This document shows, piece after piece, positions 10,401 through 20,077 of a DNA stretch of 22,687 bases. Position 1 is the stretch's first letter, and each line of letters opens with the position of its first letter. The position numbers and the translations under genes were made by a program. Below the pieces are notes generated by a model that saw nothing but the letters and a program-made list of their open reading frames with translations, had not been told where the DNA came from and did no database searches. The stretch lies in NCBI GenBank assembly GCA_008931825.1, contig QXVZ01014863.1:1-22687 (forward strand), read 5' to 3'. The DNA is from Phallusia fumigata. Taxonomy: Eukaryota > Chordata > Ascidiacea > Phlebobranchia > Ascidiidae.

Positions 10401-11730
10401 TACAACGAAACATTAATAACCATTTGACAGGCGAATGTGCTGCGGCGCGTTTTGAAATGACAATTTTCTTTTCCGATTATAATCTATTTCCGTTAAATTT
10501 CAATTATTTTTTTGGTGAAACCAGACGTTCTTGTTTTAAATACCCTTTCCTTGTATAGGCTTGTTAGCAATAAACTAGTTTGTGGCATCATTGACGCGAC
10601 CAGTACTTGTGGATTTATTCAATAAATTGTTCATATCCAACTGCTAAACATTTTTTTTTTTAGTTTTATTCCGAAAACTTAATTGAGCATTCACACTGAT
10701 GAAGATTTTCTAGGTGCACATATGTGTCGATTACCGCGGACCATTCGGCAAAGTTCCCTATTGCAAGGTCTTCACTCGCGTTACGTTGTGTTTTTTTTCG
10801 CAAATTGGTTTTGTTTTACAGTCTGACATCATGTAGTAAAGCAAAGAATCTGCGAAGAATTTTTCCGTGATTCGCCTTGAAAAGAAGTCAAGTTAAGTTT
10901 ACTGATCTGCTAAATCCAAATATTGATATTTGTGACCCGACTATTCACTCCTGGCTTTTGCCAACTTTTCGAACCCAATGTTCTTTTCCAAAGCATCTTT
11001 AATGAAAGAATCGCATGTTGTCATACCGTGTGAGGTAAAGGTTCTTTTTCGGGGTTTGCAGTAGTATCCAAATTCTCTCACCACAGTGTCAAAACGCATT
11101 TTCTGCCCCCCTTTTAGTTTGAAGGTCGAGTGCTGATGGTTTGACCTTGTTCACTTAACACTTGGGTCAATATCGACGTTGTAGCTACACGCCTTTCTAA
11201 CATCACCGAATGCTTTTAGGTAACGCTCGTTTACGAGATAAACTTTTTAACCAGTTTTAAAAACAATTCAACCCCACCGCTTTACATTTGGCATCGGTAA
11301 CAATTCTTCAAGTTTGATAAAGAATCACTTCCTAATACCATGTCACAAACACCAAGCGTTTACCTTTATAAGCCCGGCCCCCAGTTATTTACGGCAAGTG
11401 ACGTCACAACTTGGGCGACACCTAACGAACCTAATAATTGAATGCATCGCATAAAATAGCTAACAGAACCTTGGAATACAAATGGAAGTATAAACAACAT
11501 TGCGTCAAAAGTTAAAACCCACTGAATGTTTGTGAGTTTTCCCTTGAGATGACTTCGTAATTATTGGCGATTTATATTCAACATTCAATCGTATTATGAC
11601 GTCAAACTTTCTTAAGAATTGCCACCCATTCAACCACTTGCTATTTTGATGACGTGACAGCCAATTTTTTGAGGCGTCCATATTGATGTGCAACTCATGC
11701 GGCCCGCAGTACCATGTAAGTTCCCCACAC
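7484..11730 (-). CDS. Tandem-repeat galectin (two CRDs), 5' end unresolved
   Basis: The minus-strand exons, in order, are 11730-11583, 8969-8799, 8563-8487, 7912-7723 and 7627-7484 (TAA at 7486-7484). Phases match at every junction (0, 0, 2, 0), and the last four exons are secure. CRD2 (from 8563) has the full galectin sugar-binding set: HFNPR, VRNS, NGTW and KEER, and it ends with FKHRIPPTK and VGLEVNG. Exon 8969-8799 is the C-terminal part of CRD1 (CTFQHR, YVGIQVIG). Exon 11730-11583 is the probable CRD1 middle exon (LHINMD, KFDVIIRLN). It has the same entry and exit phases as its CRD2 counterpart but lacks the NPR and ExR residues. Galectins bind beta-galactosides and leave the cell without a signal peptide. 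At least 242 residues are covered; the first exon(s) and start codon were not found. The CRD1 middle exon is the weakest part (about 0.55). Confidence 0.85.
8024..8426. mobile_element. Non-autonomous hAT-type MITE (403 bp)
   Basis: The element starts CAGAGTTGGATCAA and ends TTGATCCAACTCTG, an inverted terminal repeat of about 14-15 bp with the CAGNG start typical of hAT elements. It is flanked by an 8-bp target duplication, GTGTATAG (8016-8023) and GTGTATAT (8427-8434), with 7 of 8 bases matching. The inside is AT-rich with many AATTACAATT blocks on both strands and no coding capacity. It lies in the galectin intron 7913-8486, between the two N-terminal exons of CRD2, and makes up most of that intron. 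Confidence 0.9.
10651..11270 (-). pseudogene. Possible decayed coding segment, family not recognised
   Basis: On the minus strand one frame running from about 11320 down to TAG at 10943-10941 is interrupted by TGA (11270-11268), TAA (11249-11247) and TGA (11153-11151). The longest open piece, 11150-10944, includes an ATG at 11099 followed by MRFDTVVREFGYYCKP. A second piece in another frame reads NFAEWSAVIDTYVHLENL and stops at TAA 10668-10666. That stop overlaps an AATAAA, and an A-tract (minus strand) follows at 10661-10651. This resembles a retrocopy with poly(A) tail, but no flanking target duplication was found. Open runs of this size are common in AT-rich DNA, and no homologue is recognised, so this is tentative. 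Confidence 0.25.
11365..11406 (-). promoter_or_regulatory. Promoter-like CRE plus TATA pair inside the galectin intron
   Basis: On the minus strand a perfect palindromic CRE (TGACGTCA, 11399-11406) is followed about 28 bp downstream by TATAAA (11370-11365). An ATG (11341-11339) lies about 25 bp beyond the TATA box. The arrangement fits a core promoter firing toward lower coordinates. It could drive the interrupted frames at 10651-11270 or an alternative galectin transcript lacking most of CRD1. It could equally be chance, because CRE-like motifs are frequent in this part of the window. Confidence 0.3.
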
Positions 11731-14332
11731 CTGTGTAAACCATGATTCTTATCCTTATTGTCTTGTCGGTGCATCTTTCAAATCAACAACCAGTTCTCAC
11801 GTACCATTTCGTAATTTATGGGAAATAATATTTCATGTTTCTATATAACTAACCCTAATGCGAACATCAGGGATGATCTTCCTTTGTTGATTTAGGTGAT
11901 TATTGGTCTTAAACATTGTTTTTCTGACAAGGTGACCTTCCGTTTGTTTGTTTTGCGTGCCGTGCCTATACTCGGCACGTAAGAACGCCGTTATTGAAAT
12001 GTGGACAAAGAAAAGCCTTTTAGTGATGTTTTGCCAAAACAAGTTCGTTAATCAACGGACGAAAACTTGCAAGTTGCAAATACAAAGTCATTAGTCACGT
12101 TTTGTGACGTCCCGGGACATACAAATGAGTTTTTGTTTGTCGGCAGTCATTGATATGCGAAATTCGTTCAACTGTACACGAATTTGAAACATGAACTAAG
12201 CTGAAGAAAGTATTGCAATATGTGTCGTGAGGTCTGGATGGGTTTTTGTTCAATGATAGTTTACACAATTTTGTTTAAATTACAAGACATCAGCATGACA
12301 GAGATTACGTGACGTAAACGAAATTGGTAAATGATGATGCGCTTATTACGTCACATTAATTTTTGAAACCATTGCGTCATAATGATGTTTAATGCAACAC
12401 TTCATTACCAAATTCCACTGTTACGTGAATCATATTTCATTATGACATCATCTTCAAAAAACCAATTCTCTTGGTAAGTGTACGACATGAAATATATATA
12501 TACTCTCTATACTCCCATACCTGGGATTTGATTTTGTGATAAATTCGGCCAAACAAATGCAAAAAAATGATCAAAGCTTTTCACAATTTAATGTAGTTTT
12601 TGTTTGGTTAAGTTTATGACGTAGTTTTTTGTGTACGATGGAACCCCTGCGTTTGCTGATCTCACAAAAAGTCTTATTATCGCCGATTTCGGATTGTCTG
12701 ACTGGACCTTCTTTAGTTGCCACTCAGATTCTACCAGTGTCCGACTCCAAGCATGTAACAGATAATCCCGTTTTGGAGTCACAGTCACACCGTCTACTTC
12801 CATCCATAAATCTATAATCTTCTCGGCAGACCTAAGTGCACAAAGTGTTAATTTTTGTGTTCTTTTTACGAATACAAAACATGCTAAACTGGGTATGACG
12901 ATGTCAATAAGGACCGGTGTAATCTTTGCAAAAACTGCAACTGTGTGCAAACTAATTGTGTTAATTCATTTTTAAGAAAAACCCTTGGAGTCGATTGCTA
13001 TCAAAATAGCACAACCAGCGATGTTATACCCAAGTAAATAACGATAGAATGATTTGTTCAGTTGGATTCTCATGACAGGACTAATGATATTGCATTGAAA
13101 TCGCTGATTGGTAATATATCAGCAGATATAATGAATTATTCTTGAGGCGACATTAAACTCAACGTTCAGGCGATAATAAAACTAAATGAGAGCCGACCTG
13201 TAGGTGTAGACTAGAAAAACAGAGACAGCAGTGAGATTGTAAGCCACGGCGCAAGCACTTTAGGCTCTGGCTCTCTGCCAAGTCAGTTGTACGCAGGCTT
13301 GGTGACGTAACTGGTCGAATCGCAGACACCACTTATTTTTGCCGCACGCCAGACATGCATTGTTACCTTAAGCACAAGGTTTCTTGCTGAAGCCGGTTTA
13401 TGTCGTTCGTCTTCACACAAGCCTTGATGTTGTCGCATAGTTGTATCGAGACGCTTGTCGTATTCTCAATCGATTTTGCCGGACATTTTGTGACGATCAA
13501 GGATTTTTCCTTTAGCAAGTTTTCACAACGATTGCGACCAAGGATTATTACGTCATACCTGAAAGTTTTACGTCATTATGGGTTACGTAGTCGTGACGTA
13601 AACACTGACTGTGCTTACGTGCCGAGTTTTGTTGTTTGAGCAGTAAAACTTTTAGTGTTTGGAAGCAGGTCGATTTTAGCCAAAGTCTTCCAATTTGTTT
13701 TTGTTCTTTGGCGAAACTGCAACAAAACGCGATAAATAGAATTGTTTGTTCTAAGCACCAAAGCGGCAACACGTTTGCCACAATATACGTATCTGACTTA
13801 ATTTTTTTTAATCATTTCGTGTAATGCATTTCGTATCTATAGTTGCATAAGTTACAGGAAACAATGACACATCGAATTTTATACGACAGTCGGATCTTTA
13901 TTTTGGTCGTTATACTTTCATTGTTTAACTTATCAAAACAGATCAAAGAAGTAAGAACACAAACACTTTGGATAGATATGATAACTCACATTGGTGGCTA
14001 TTTTCTTGCCAGTCTGGGTGCGGTAGCATGTTGGTAAAATGATTTTGATAGGTTTGTTAAATTCTAAGTCTTCAGGCTGACATTGCAACACAGGAGTCAG
14101 ACATTCCTGCCAAAGTTTTTTGTGTTATGTCAACAAAAGAATCTATTTGAGTCTTTACTGATTTGTATATACTTTATCACCTTTACATCTTTTCACCACT
14201 ACAACAGATATTTTACAATTCAAACGTTGTCTATGACTTTATCATTTATACTAACGTAAACATTTTAACATTATTGCGTTTATCATCGTACTCAACTCAC
14301 CGATTCCTGCGCTTTTCCATAAAATGACGTCA
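11399..14332. promoter_or_regulatory. Cluster of TGACGT/ACGTCA (CRE half-site) motifs
   Basis: Twelve TGACGT or ACGTCA occurrences were counted by eye, starting at 11399, 11597, 11650, 12105, 12310, 12348, 12617, 13303, 13550, 13570, 13594 and 14325. Three are full TGACGTCA palindromes (11399, 11597, 14325). Base composition alone predicts only one or two in this length, and very few occur in the first 7 kb. Some lie within coding exons (11597, 14325), so a purely regulatory reading is not assured. CRE sites bind CREB/ATF-family bZIP factors. Confidence 0.4.
11731..12587. other. Interval between galectin and ZU5-death gene, no exon resolved
   Basis: The missing first exon(s) and promoter of the galectin, and the 3' UTR of the ZU5-death gene, should lie here. 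A minus-strand stretch near 11851-11890 (residues DVRIRV) faintly resembles the first beta-strand exon of CRD2, but no donor in the required phase was found. No other coding signal was recognised. Confidence 0.4.
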
Positions 14333-15171
14333 CTGTGACGATATTTGTTTGCGCCAATGCCCCCGCGGGAATTGATAGCTGGCAACCGGCCAAATTAAAC
14401 TTTCCTCCAGATTTTCCAATCTTGAATGTAGCTTCTTCAATAAATTCGTACTCAGTCTGCATGTGCAAAAAACAACTTTCGCCAATATTGGTTAAAGGCA
14501 AGTGTTAAGTACAAATAACAACGTTTGCGAAGTATACGTGCTAGAATTGAAAACAATTGAAAAAAATCACACTAAAATCACGAATTGTTTTGTCCCGAAA
14601 AGTCGCAACATTTACTGAGTGGCTGTTTACAATTTAAACCTGGTGAAATGAGTTTGTAACAAACTTTGAACAGGAAGTAGCATGGCTTTTGGAAGAGAAT
14701 GTCAATGCCACTTGACCCAAGTTTTGAGTTAATTCTACCTTGTCGAGATGCACTGCTCTAATTGCTTGCTTTCCTCGTTTTGAGCTTTCAGCTTTCCGCA
14801 CATCAATCAATTCCTGATCCACCTACATATTACATGCAAACAGTACAGGTATTAATACGATGTCAGACAAACACCGTTTTCAAAAAAAGGTGTAATAGTC
14901 TATGGTTGCCAAAAAACCATTACTTAACGCCCACTCCTATAGTCTCTTAAAACACTCAAAACACGGGACTAATGGGCTTCCTATATTTTTGCGTTCGGAC
15001 AAAATGTATGTTTAAACCTACAATCTTTTGTACGTCGACGTGTAGTATTGCGCCAGACTGCAGATATCTTGACGATGATTGTGGCCTATCATGTATCAAT
15101 GGTGCCAAACTCTCTTGTGCGTCTTTTTCTTGTGTACAACATGCCTGAAACTTGCTTGTCAAACCACCCAT
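12588..15171 (-). CDS. ZU5 and death-domain protein with predicted acylated N-terminus
   Basis: Seven minus-strand exons join in phase: 15171-15022, 14822-14640, 14456-14301, 14106-13990, 13716-13619, 13558-13367 and 12831-12588 (TAA 12590-12588), giving 379 residues. The protein starts MGGLTSKFQACC, an N-myristoylation consensus (Gly2, Ser6) followed by a Cys pair suited to palmitoylation, so membrane anchoring is predicted. Residues about 110-240 form a ZU5 domain: GKFNLAGCQLSIPAGAL, then LTPVLQCQPEDLEFNKPI, then NWKTLAKIDLLPNT and FTAQTTKLGT. The last two exons give a death-type domain (SAEKIIDLWMEV, VTVTPKRDYLLHAW). ZU5 occurs with death domains in UNC5, PIDD1, ankyrins and MACC1/SH3BP4. 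Here there are no LRRs, ankyrin repeats, Ig/TSP or SH3 modules, and no full UPA domain was recognised. A role as a membrane-tethered adaptor is inference. The ATG chosen is the first in its exon. Confidence 0.85.
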
Positions 15172-16214
15172 TGCAATAAGCTTTAACCGCAAAGCTAGTC
15201 TTTCAAGGCTAAGATATACTTTTGCATACGATATCTAATAAACCTTCCATCCTGTAAGAAGTTTATTTTAGTCATTATGATTGCACAGAATACAATCGTC
15301 TTTTACTTGTATATCAAGCGTTTGAAAATGCTGTTTAAAGCCTGCGGCTCTAATCGATTAATGCGTATAATTAGGTTCGTTTTTGACACAGCCGAAAAGC
15401 TAATACATTTGTAACTCGAAAAGTTTTTTTTTAATCCAAGTAAAAAGACATATACTTCAACTCTACGCTCATGGAACCTTGGCATTAAAAGATCTTTAAT
15501 TCCTTCAGCTCTACTAATTCTGAACTAAGTCCATATACAAGTGCTAGACTTGTTTTGAATTTTTTTCACTTAAACAAACCACCTGGTTCCATCAAAAATT
15601 TAAAAATCCGCCTTAAACGCACACCTACTTGGTAAAAACGCACAACAATCCTAAAACGTCTACAACCTGTCTGAAGCTTCATCATTTTTTCTGCTTTCCC
15701 GAGAAAGATAAATTTTGCTAAAATCACCAAGTATGGAATAATGGACAAAACGAGACGGGAGTTTCCATTGTTAAAACACGCCCGCAGCATGACTTGCTAA
15801 ATGTGAACAGAAACCGAAAGCCAATTAAATTCTACTTAATCATTTCTCAGCGCCAAAATCTGTCAAGAATTGCTTACGCCGCAGCCTTTTGAAATAGCTT
15901 CGTTGGCGTGCTGCATGAAACTCATTTTTCACATTTAGGACCGCTGTAATGCAAATTTGCGATTGGATGTAGTGCGAATTCGCGAAATATGCTTGGTTTA
16001 CTTTTACCTGCCGACAGGATACTTTTTGCCAGTTGGCTAATATTTTACAAAGAAACTAGTGCTATGTAGGTTGAATGTAACACCATAAAATTGATAAGTT
16101 TGTTTAAAAGTATATTGGGTATAGAATACACAAATGAAGATTTGATAATATGGCAGTTCGAGCATGTTTCCAGGGCCCAAGAGCTACGAAGTTTAATTTC
16201 TTTCCAACTGATTT
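15172..16214. other. Intergenic region between divergent genes
   Basis: This interval separates the minus-strand ZU5-death gene from the left edge of the plus-strand duplication, so it should contain the promoter of the former. ORFs of 60-74 codons on the minus strand show no family resemblance or splice context. No repeats or RNA genes were recognised. Confidence 0.5.
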
Positions 16215-16857
16215 TGCAAGTATTAGGAGCCCCAAATGGATTTGTGATGCTTTAGTTAAAGGAAATAGTATAACACAATTTGTCTACAGAATGCAACCTA
16301 ATTTTCATGGTAACAATGTGTCTCACAAAATTCATTCACATTTAGACCTATACTACACGAAAAATCTGCTACAAGGGAGATATTTTAAACATGCCAAATT
16401 TAATTTTAAGCTTGTCATCTGAGCTTTGTGATTTTTGACCAGCAGTGCGCCGTAAAACTTTTTTGATTGTCAACATTTGCAACATTTAAATTTTTGAGTG
16501 AAACCAATTACATTATAGTCAAAATAACGCTGACATTTCAATTGAAAAAAACATAAAGAGGTTTGTATAGCCATTAAACTCCATGAAAGTTGATAAATTA
16601 AAAAAAGAGAGTTATCGCGAGTTCATTTACATTACAAAGAAGACATTGTTTGACGTTTGTCAATAATGCCTAATTCACCATTTCCTGTAGAAATGATTTA
16701 GTAGTCATACCCATCCCGTTAAGTTTACCAAAAGGTTTGATCATACGATTAATAACCAACATGACACGTCGCAATGCTGCTTTGTAAATCATTGCCAAAT
16801 AGGTCGATACAAAGGTTGCTCACAATTTGTTTGCCAGTGTAACACGAAGCAAGCGAG

Positions 16858-19231
16858 ATGCGACTACACAGTTATCGAATCCCAGCTCGCAAGATTTCAA
16901 GCAAACCATTGATTTTAGGAGTAATTCTGCTCCTTATTGCAGCAATAGGTGTTGGAACTCTCAGCTTTCAAGTTTACGCGTACTTAAGACGGTGAGATAA
17001 CAAGACAAAATAAAGGGTTTTGCTGGGTGGCCTAAGGTTTGCTTACAAACGTGCATCAGTCAGGCGCATGAGACCGATTTTGCTGTAAAGGGCCAATGGC
17101 TGTCTGTTGCAATTGTTGCGTTACAAATTGTTTTACAAAAAGTCATTTTCAGTTTGGAAACTCTTCTGGAGGAAAAAGAATCTGCTGTCAAAGACATTGG
17201 AACTCTGAACGTACAACATGTAATCCATAAACGATCACCTGTGAGTTTATTACAAATAATAAAAAAATCACACAGTTTCCCCCTTTTATCTATGAGAAAT
17301 ATAGTCAAGTTTCTATATTACACAAGCAACAGAAAGATTTAATCGAGTGATTTTAGCTGATTTATCAAATATTAAACTTTTATGTTAATGTAATGCATCC
17401 TTTTACAAGTCTTCGGCCAAGGCAATTATGGTGCCGACAATGGTGTACTGTTCTGGTATGTCGCCTTAACTGTTGACTTTGCCGAAAGGCAAATAGTTTT
17501 CCCACTCAAGTATGTTAAACATTAACCAAACACTGAGCCATGTCGCAAGGTATTTTAAACCATAATTGGGCGTAAAAGCAACAATCAGTCAAAAAATTCA
17601 TTTTGGAAAAGCGCAATTCATAAACTAAAAACTACCGCACTACAATTCACCACAATCAAGCGAATACGGAAATGACATGTTGAAAATGTATTACTCGCTG
17701 TACTGTAGCCTGTTATCAGGGATGTAGGCATGGGGAGTATGTACCCCCCAAAAAAGTGTGTATTGAGGTAGGCTTAACCAGGAAAAAACCTCGAAGTTTT
17801 ACATTAGGTTTGGTTGCTTGCCCACCGAAATTTTGAATCGCCTGTTATAAATGTCTGACACGAATTTTACGTTTGTTTTAAAAAATACGATTATCTTTAT
17901 GTACAGAACGAAGTCTTATCAGTGCAGTCCCCATCAGTTGCAGGTAAATATACTAATTACATTTGACTAACAATGAATCACTGATTGAAAATTGTGAATA
18001 TGATCAGGTGCAACTTACATACGATGGGGAAGAAGCAACTGCCCAAGCAAAGTTGGTACTAGTCTAGTGTATCATGGTAAGTCAAAATTCAGTGATCAAT
18101 TTAAAAACAAATGAGTCAGTCTGTTTGATATTACGTTTAGGTTATGCTGGGGGATCATATTATAGCCATGTCGGAGGTGGTTCAGACTTTCTGTGTTTGC
18201 ACCATAATGTCACATACACAGCAGGACACTATGTGGAAGGGGCACAAGGTAAATATCCCGAATTTGTAACGGAAGTTTTTTGATAAAAAATATTTACCTT
18301 TCTTTAGGACCTTCCTACATTTACGGAGTTGAGTATCGTGATGGACCAAGCAAATATTCTTTATTCGATCTGTCTTTGATCGAGCAGCGAGCGTTGCAAT
18401 ACCAAGGTGTTCCCTGTGCTCTTTGCTTGGTACAAAGCCCTGTGCAGGTAAGTAATACTTGTGGACAGCATCACTTTTTGCAGCTATATTGTGATGTATT
18501 TGGCTTAAATATTATTGTGACGAAATGCTCGAATCCAATCCATGTTGTTTTCGTGTGGGAACCACAAGGTTCGTGTTGGGCTCGGACGCACATCCCGTGA
18601 TCAAAATTTCCTAAATGACCTACTCTATCACCTAGCACGGTGAAATGGGCAGCAATTATTGTTGGACGTTTTTAGGCCTTCCAAATTTCGTGCGTTGGTG
18701 TCTGCTAATAAACAATACTAACCCAGGGACACGTTAAGGGTTAGTGTCATGGCAAACAACTCAAAACCTTACACTGGAGACCCCGACGTAATTTAAAGAC
18801 TGGACGAAGTAATCATCAAGGTGACTTATCTGTAGAAAATCGCTACGATCTACGACAACCTATTTCCGTGAAGTACAGCAGTTTCTAACATGGGATTAGA
18901 TTCGAGCATTGCGCCACGATAATATTTAAGCTAAATACATCACAGTATAACAGGATGTACTTAGGTAATGATCCCCAGTCGTGAAACATGCCCTGGAGGT
19001 TGGAGGATCGAATACACGGGCTACATCATGACTGGCTCCTACTTAACGACTAAACACTCCTCCAGCCACCTTTGTGTGGACGACACGCCGCAGGCGGTCC
19101 CCGGTACACAGGGATCCCAACACGGAGCTTATCTATTCGTTGTGGAAGTCGAGTGCGGGAGTAATATTCCATGCGAGCCGTATGTTAATTACAGGGAGGT
19201 TCGTTGTGTTGTTTGCTCGCTGGGTGTTTAA
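16858..19231 (+). CDS. Type II membrane protein with cysteine-rich short-chain-collagen-C4-like ectodomain, copy A
   Basis: Seven exons: 16858-16991, 17153-17240, 17907-17943, 18008-18076, 18141-18248, 18308-18447 and 18965-19231 (TAA 19229-19231), phases 2,0,1,1,1,0; 280 residues. The N-terminus is basic (MRLHSYRIPARK) and is followed by one hydrophobic segment at residues about 18-40, so the N-terminus should be inside and the rest outside. A short charged stalk leads to the ectodomain from residue 87: TYIRWGRSNCP, YAGGSYYSHVGGGSDFLCL, YIYGVEYRDG, VPCALC, ETCPGGWRIEYTGY, HLCVD, PCEPYVNYREVRCVVC. This matches, from memory, proteins labelled short-chain collagen C4-like in sponges, cnidarians and molluscs, although no Gly-X-Y repeat is present here. 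It has ten ectodomain cysteines and an NVT glycosylation sequon. The function is unknown. Every splice site except a few weak polypyrimidine tracts is canonical. Confidence 0.9.
17709..17848. mobile_element. 124-bp insertion with 8-bp target duplication in intron 2 of copy A
   Basis: CCTGTTAT occurs at 17709-17716 and again at 17841-17848, flanking 124 bp (17717-17840) that have no counterpart in copy B, where the single site reads CCTGCTAT. The insert begins CAGGGATG, as hAT-type inverted repeats do, but its other end (ATTTTGAATCG) lacks the expected CATCCCTG. The 3' terminus therefore seems to be missing. It is read as a non-autonomous hAT remnant that landed after the duplication. Confidence 0.6.
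18489..18945. mobile_element. 457-bp MITE with long inverted repeats in intron 6 of copy A
   Basis: The first about 58 bp (18489-18546, starting TTGTGATGTATTTGGCTTAA) match the reverse complement of the last about 60 bp (18886-18945) with only a handful of differences. The element is flanked by TATA at 18485-18488 and 18946-18949, so the target duplication is TA or TATA. It has no coding capacity. In copy B the same intron is only 64 bp and has no element, which shows that the insertion postdates the gene duplication. A TA-type duplication points to a Tc1/mariner-like or related transposase source, but the family is not certain. Confidence 0.85.
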
Positions 19232-19337
19232 GGATCTTGATTTATTGACTTTGTGATGCGAATCGTCATGTAGTAGCCTGTACATTTGTCATGTTTTTTA
19301 AGAATTGATCAGGTTTGTTTTCTCATCTTACGTTCAG

Positions 19338-19460
19338 GTGTACAAAATACACGAACACATACATCGCATTGATAATGACTATGACCTGAGAAATTTCTGC
19401 ACGCAAACACTGAATTTTAACCCTCTTGGTTACCAGTTAAAAAAACACGTTGCTTCGTGA
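19338..19460 (+). other. Conserved segment 3' of copy A, possible extra exon or UTR
   Basis: After an acceptor-like TTCAG this segment stays open for 40 codons (starting VYKIHEH) to TGA at 19458-19460, and the matching segment downstream of copy B is open to the same TGA. All of the hand-counted differences between the two copies in that frame change the amino acid, which argues against coding. In another frame, spliced from a weak donor at 19224/19225, it would add only GVQNTRTHTSH. It is most simply duplicated 3' UTR. Confidence 0.35.
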
Positions 19461-19950
19461 ACCAACACTGTTGTTTGTTAGTACATCAACTGAGCTAATT
19501 ATCCATGTTCTATCTGTGATAATACAATTGCCTAACCGACCACAATTGCGAAACGTCAGGTCACAAAGGTAGCAGATTTTGTGAGGAATGTCCGTGAACG
19601 AAAAATCTAGAAAAATCACTGGAGCACTGTGCCACCTGCCGGAAATTGGTTCGAAAATGCAAGTATTAGGAGCCCCAAATGGATTTGTACCGCCTTAGTC
19701 GAAGAAAGGAAGTAATTCATTTTTATCAATACATAAGTCTCGACTCGACTGTTGTTGAGTAATGAATTAAATATTAGGACAACACGCCAAAATTTTGTAC
19801 TCTGCAACTTTCAGGCTAAATAAAACTTAACTTGATACATGGATGTTACCTATGTTTACTTACTGGGTGTTGCTGCAATACTCGCCAAGTTTACAACGTT
19901 TAATCATATGATTCAACGCCAACGGAATACGTCGTAATCCTGCTTTACTG

Positions 19951-20000
19951 CTTTGTAACTCGTATTATTGCTTTGTAACTCGTATTATTGCTTTGAAACT
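19951..20000 (+). repeat. 20-bp tandem repeat upstream of copy B
   Basis: CTTTGTAACTCGTATTATTG occurs at 19951-19970 and 19971-19990, followed by a partial third unit at 19991-20000. It lies about 80-130 bp upstream of the copy B start codon. Copy A has a single related unit at the corresponding place (near 16780), so the repeat expanded after the duplication. Confidence 0.8.
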
Positions 20001-20077
20001 GATTACCCAAAAGCGTCGACACAAAGGCAACTCACAATTTGCTTACATTCATTCCTGTGTGATCAGAACCAAGAGAG

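Larger units (their letters stand above)
8970..11582 (-). other. 2.6-kb galectin intron
   Basis: This is the intron between the presumed CRD1 middle exon and the CRD1 tail exon. It contains an undetermined base at 9043. The part from about 9000 to 10640 shows nothing recognisable. From about 10651 to 11406 the minus strand carries protein-like but interrupted frames and a promoter-like motif pair, listed separately. Confidence 0.5.
16215..19657 (+). repeat. Tandem segmental duplication, unit A
   Basis: Unit A spans the first cysteine-rich membrane protein gene with its flanks. Its left edge shares TGCAAGTATTAGGAGCCCCA with position 19658 onward. Its right part (19232-19657) is nearly identical to 21999-22434. 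It is longer than unit B (3443 against 2780 bp) mainly because of insertions: extra sequence at about 16240-16640, a 124-bp insert in intron 2 and a 457-bp MITE in intron 6. Confidence 0.9.

Noticed and set aside
10130-10650. Further protein-like frames on the minus strand
   Set aside because: All three frames look similarly plausible and all are interrupted, which is expected by chance in AT-rich DNA.
12629-12817. Plus-strand ORF opposite the death-domain exon
   Set aside because: It is the antisense shadow of the exon 12831-12588, whose frame fits the splice phases and domain.
11583-15171. A single ZU5-death-galectin fusion gene
   Set aside because: The death-domain exon runs to its own stop at 12590-12588, and no donor in the needed phase connects it to the galectin exons.
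16150-16422. 90-codon plus-strand ORF starting MAVRACFQG
   Set aside because: It crosses the duplication edge at 16215, is not preserved in unit B and shows no recognisable family.
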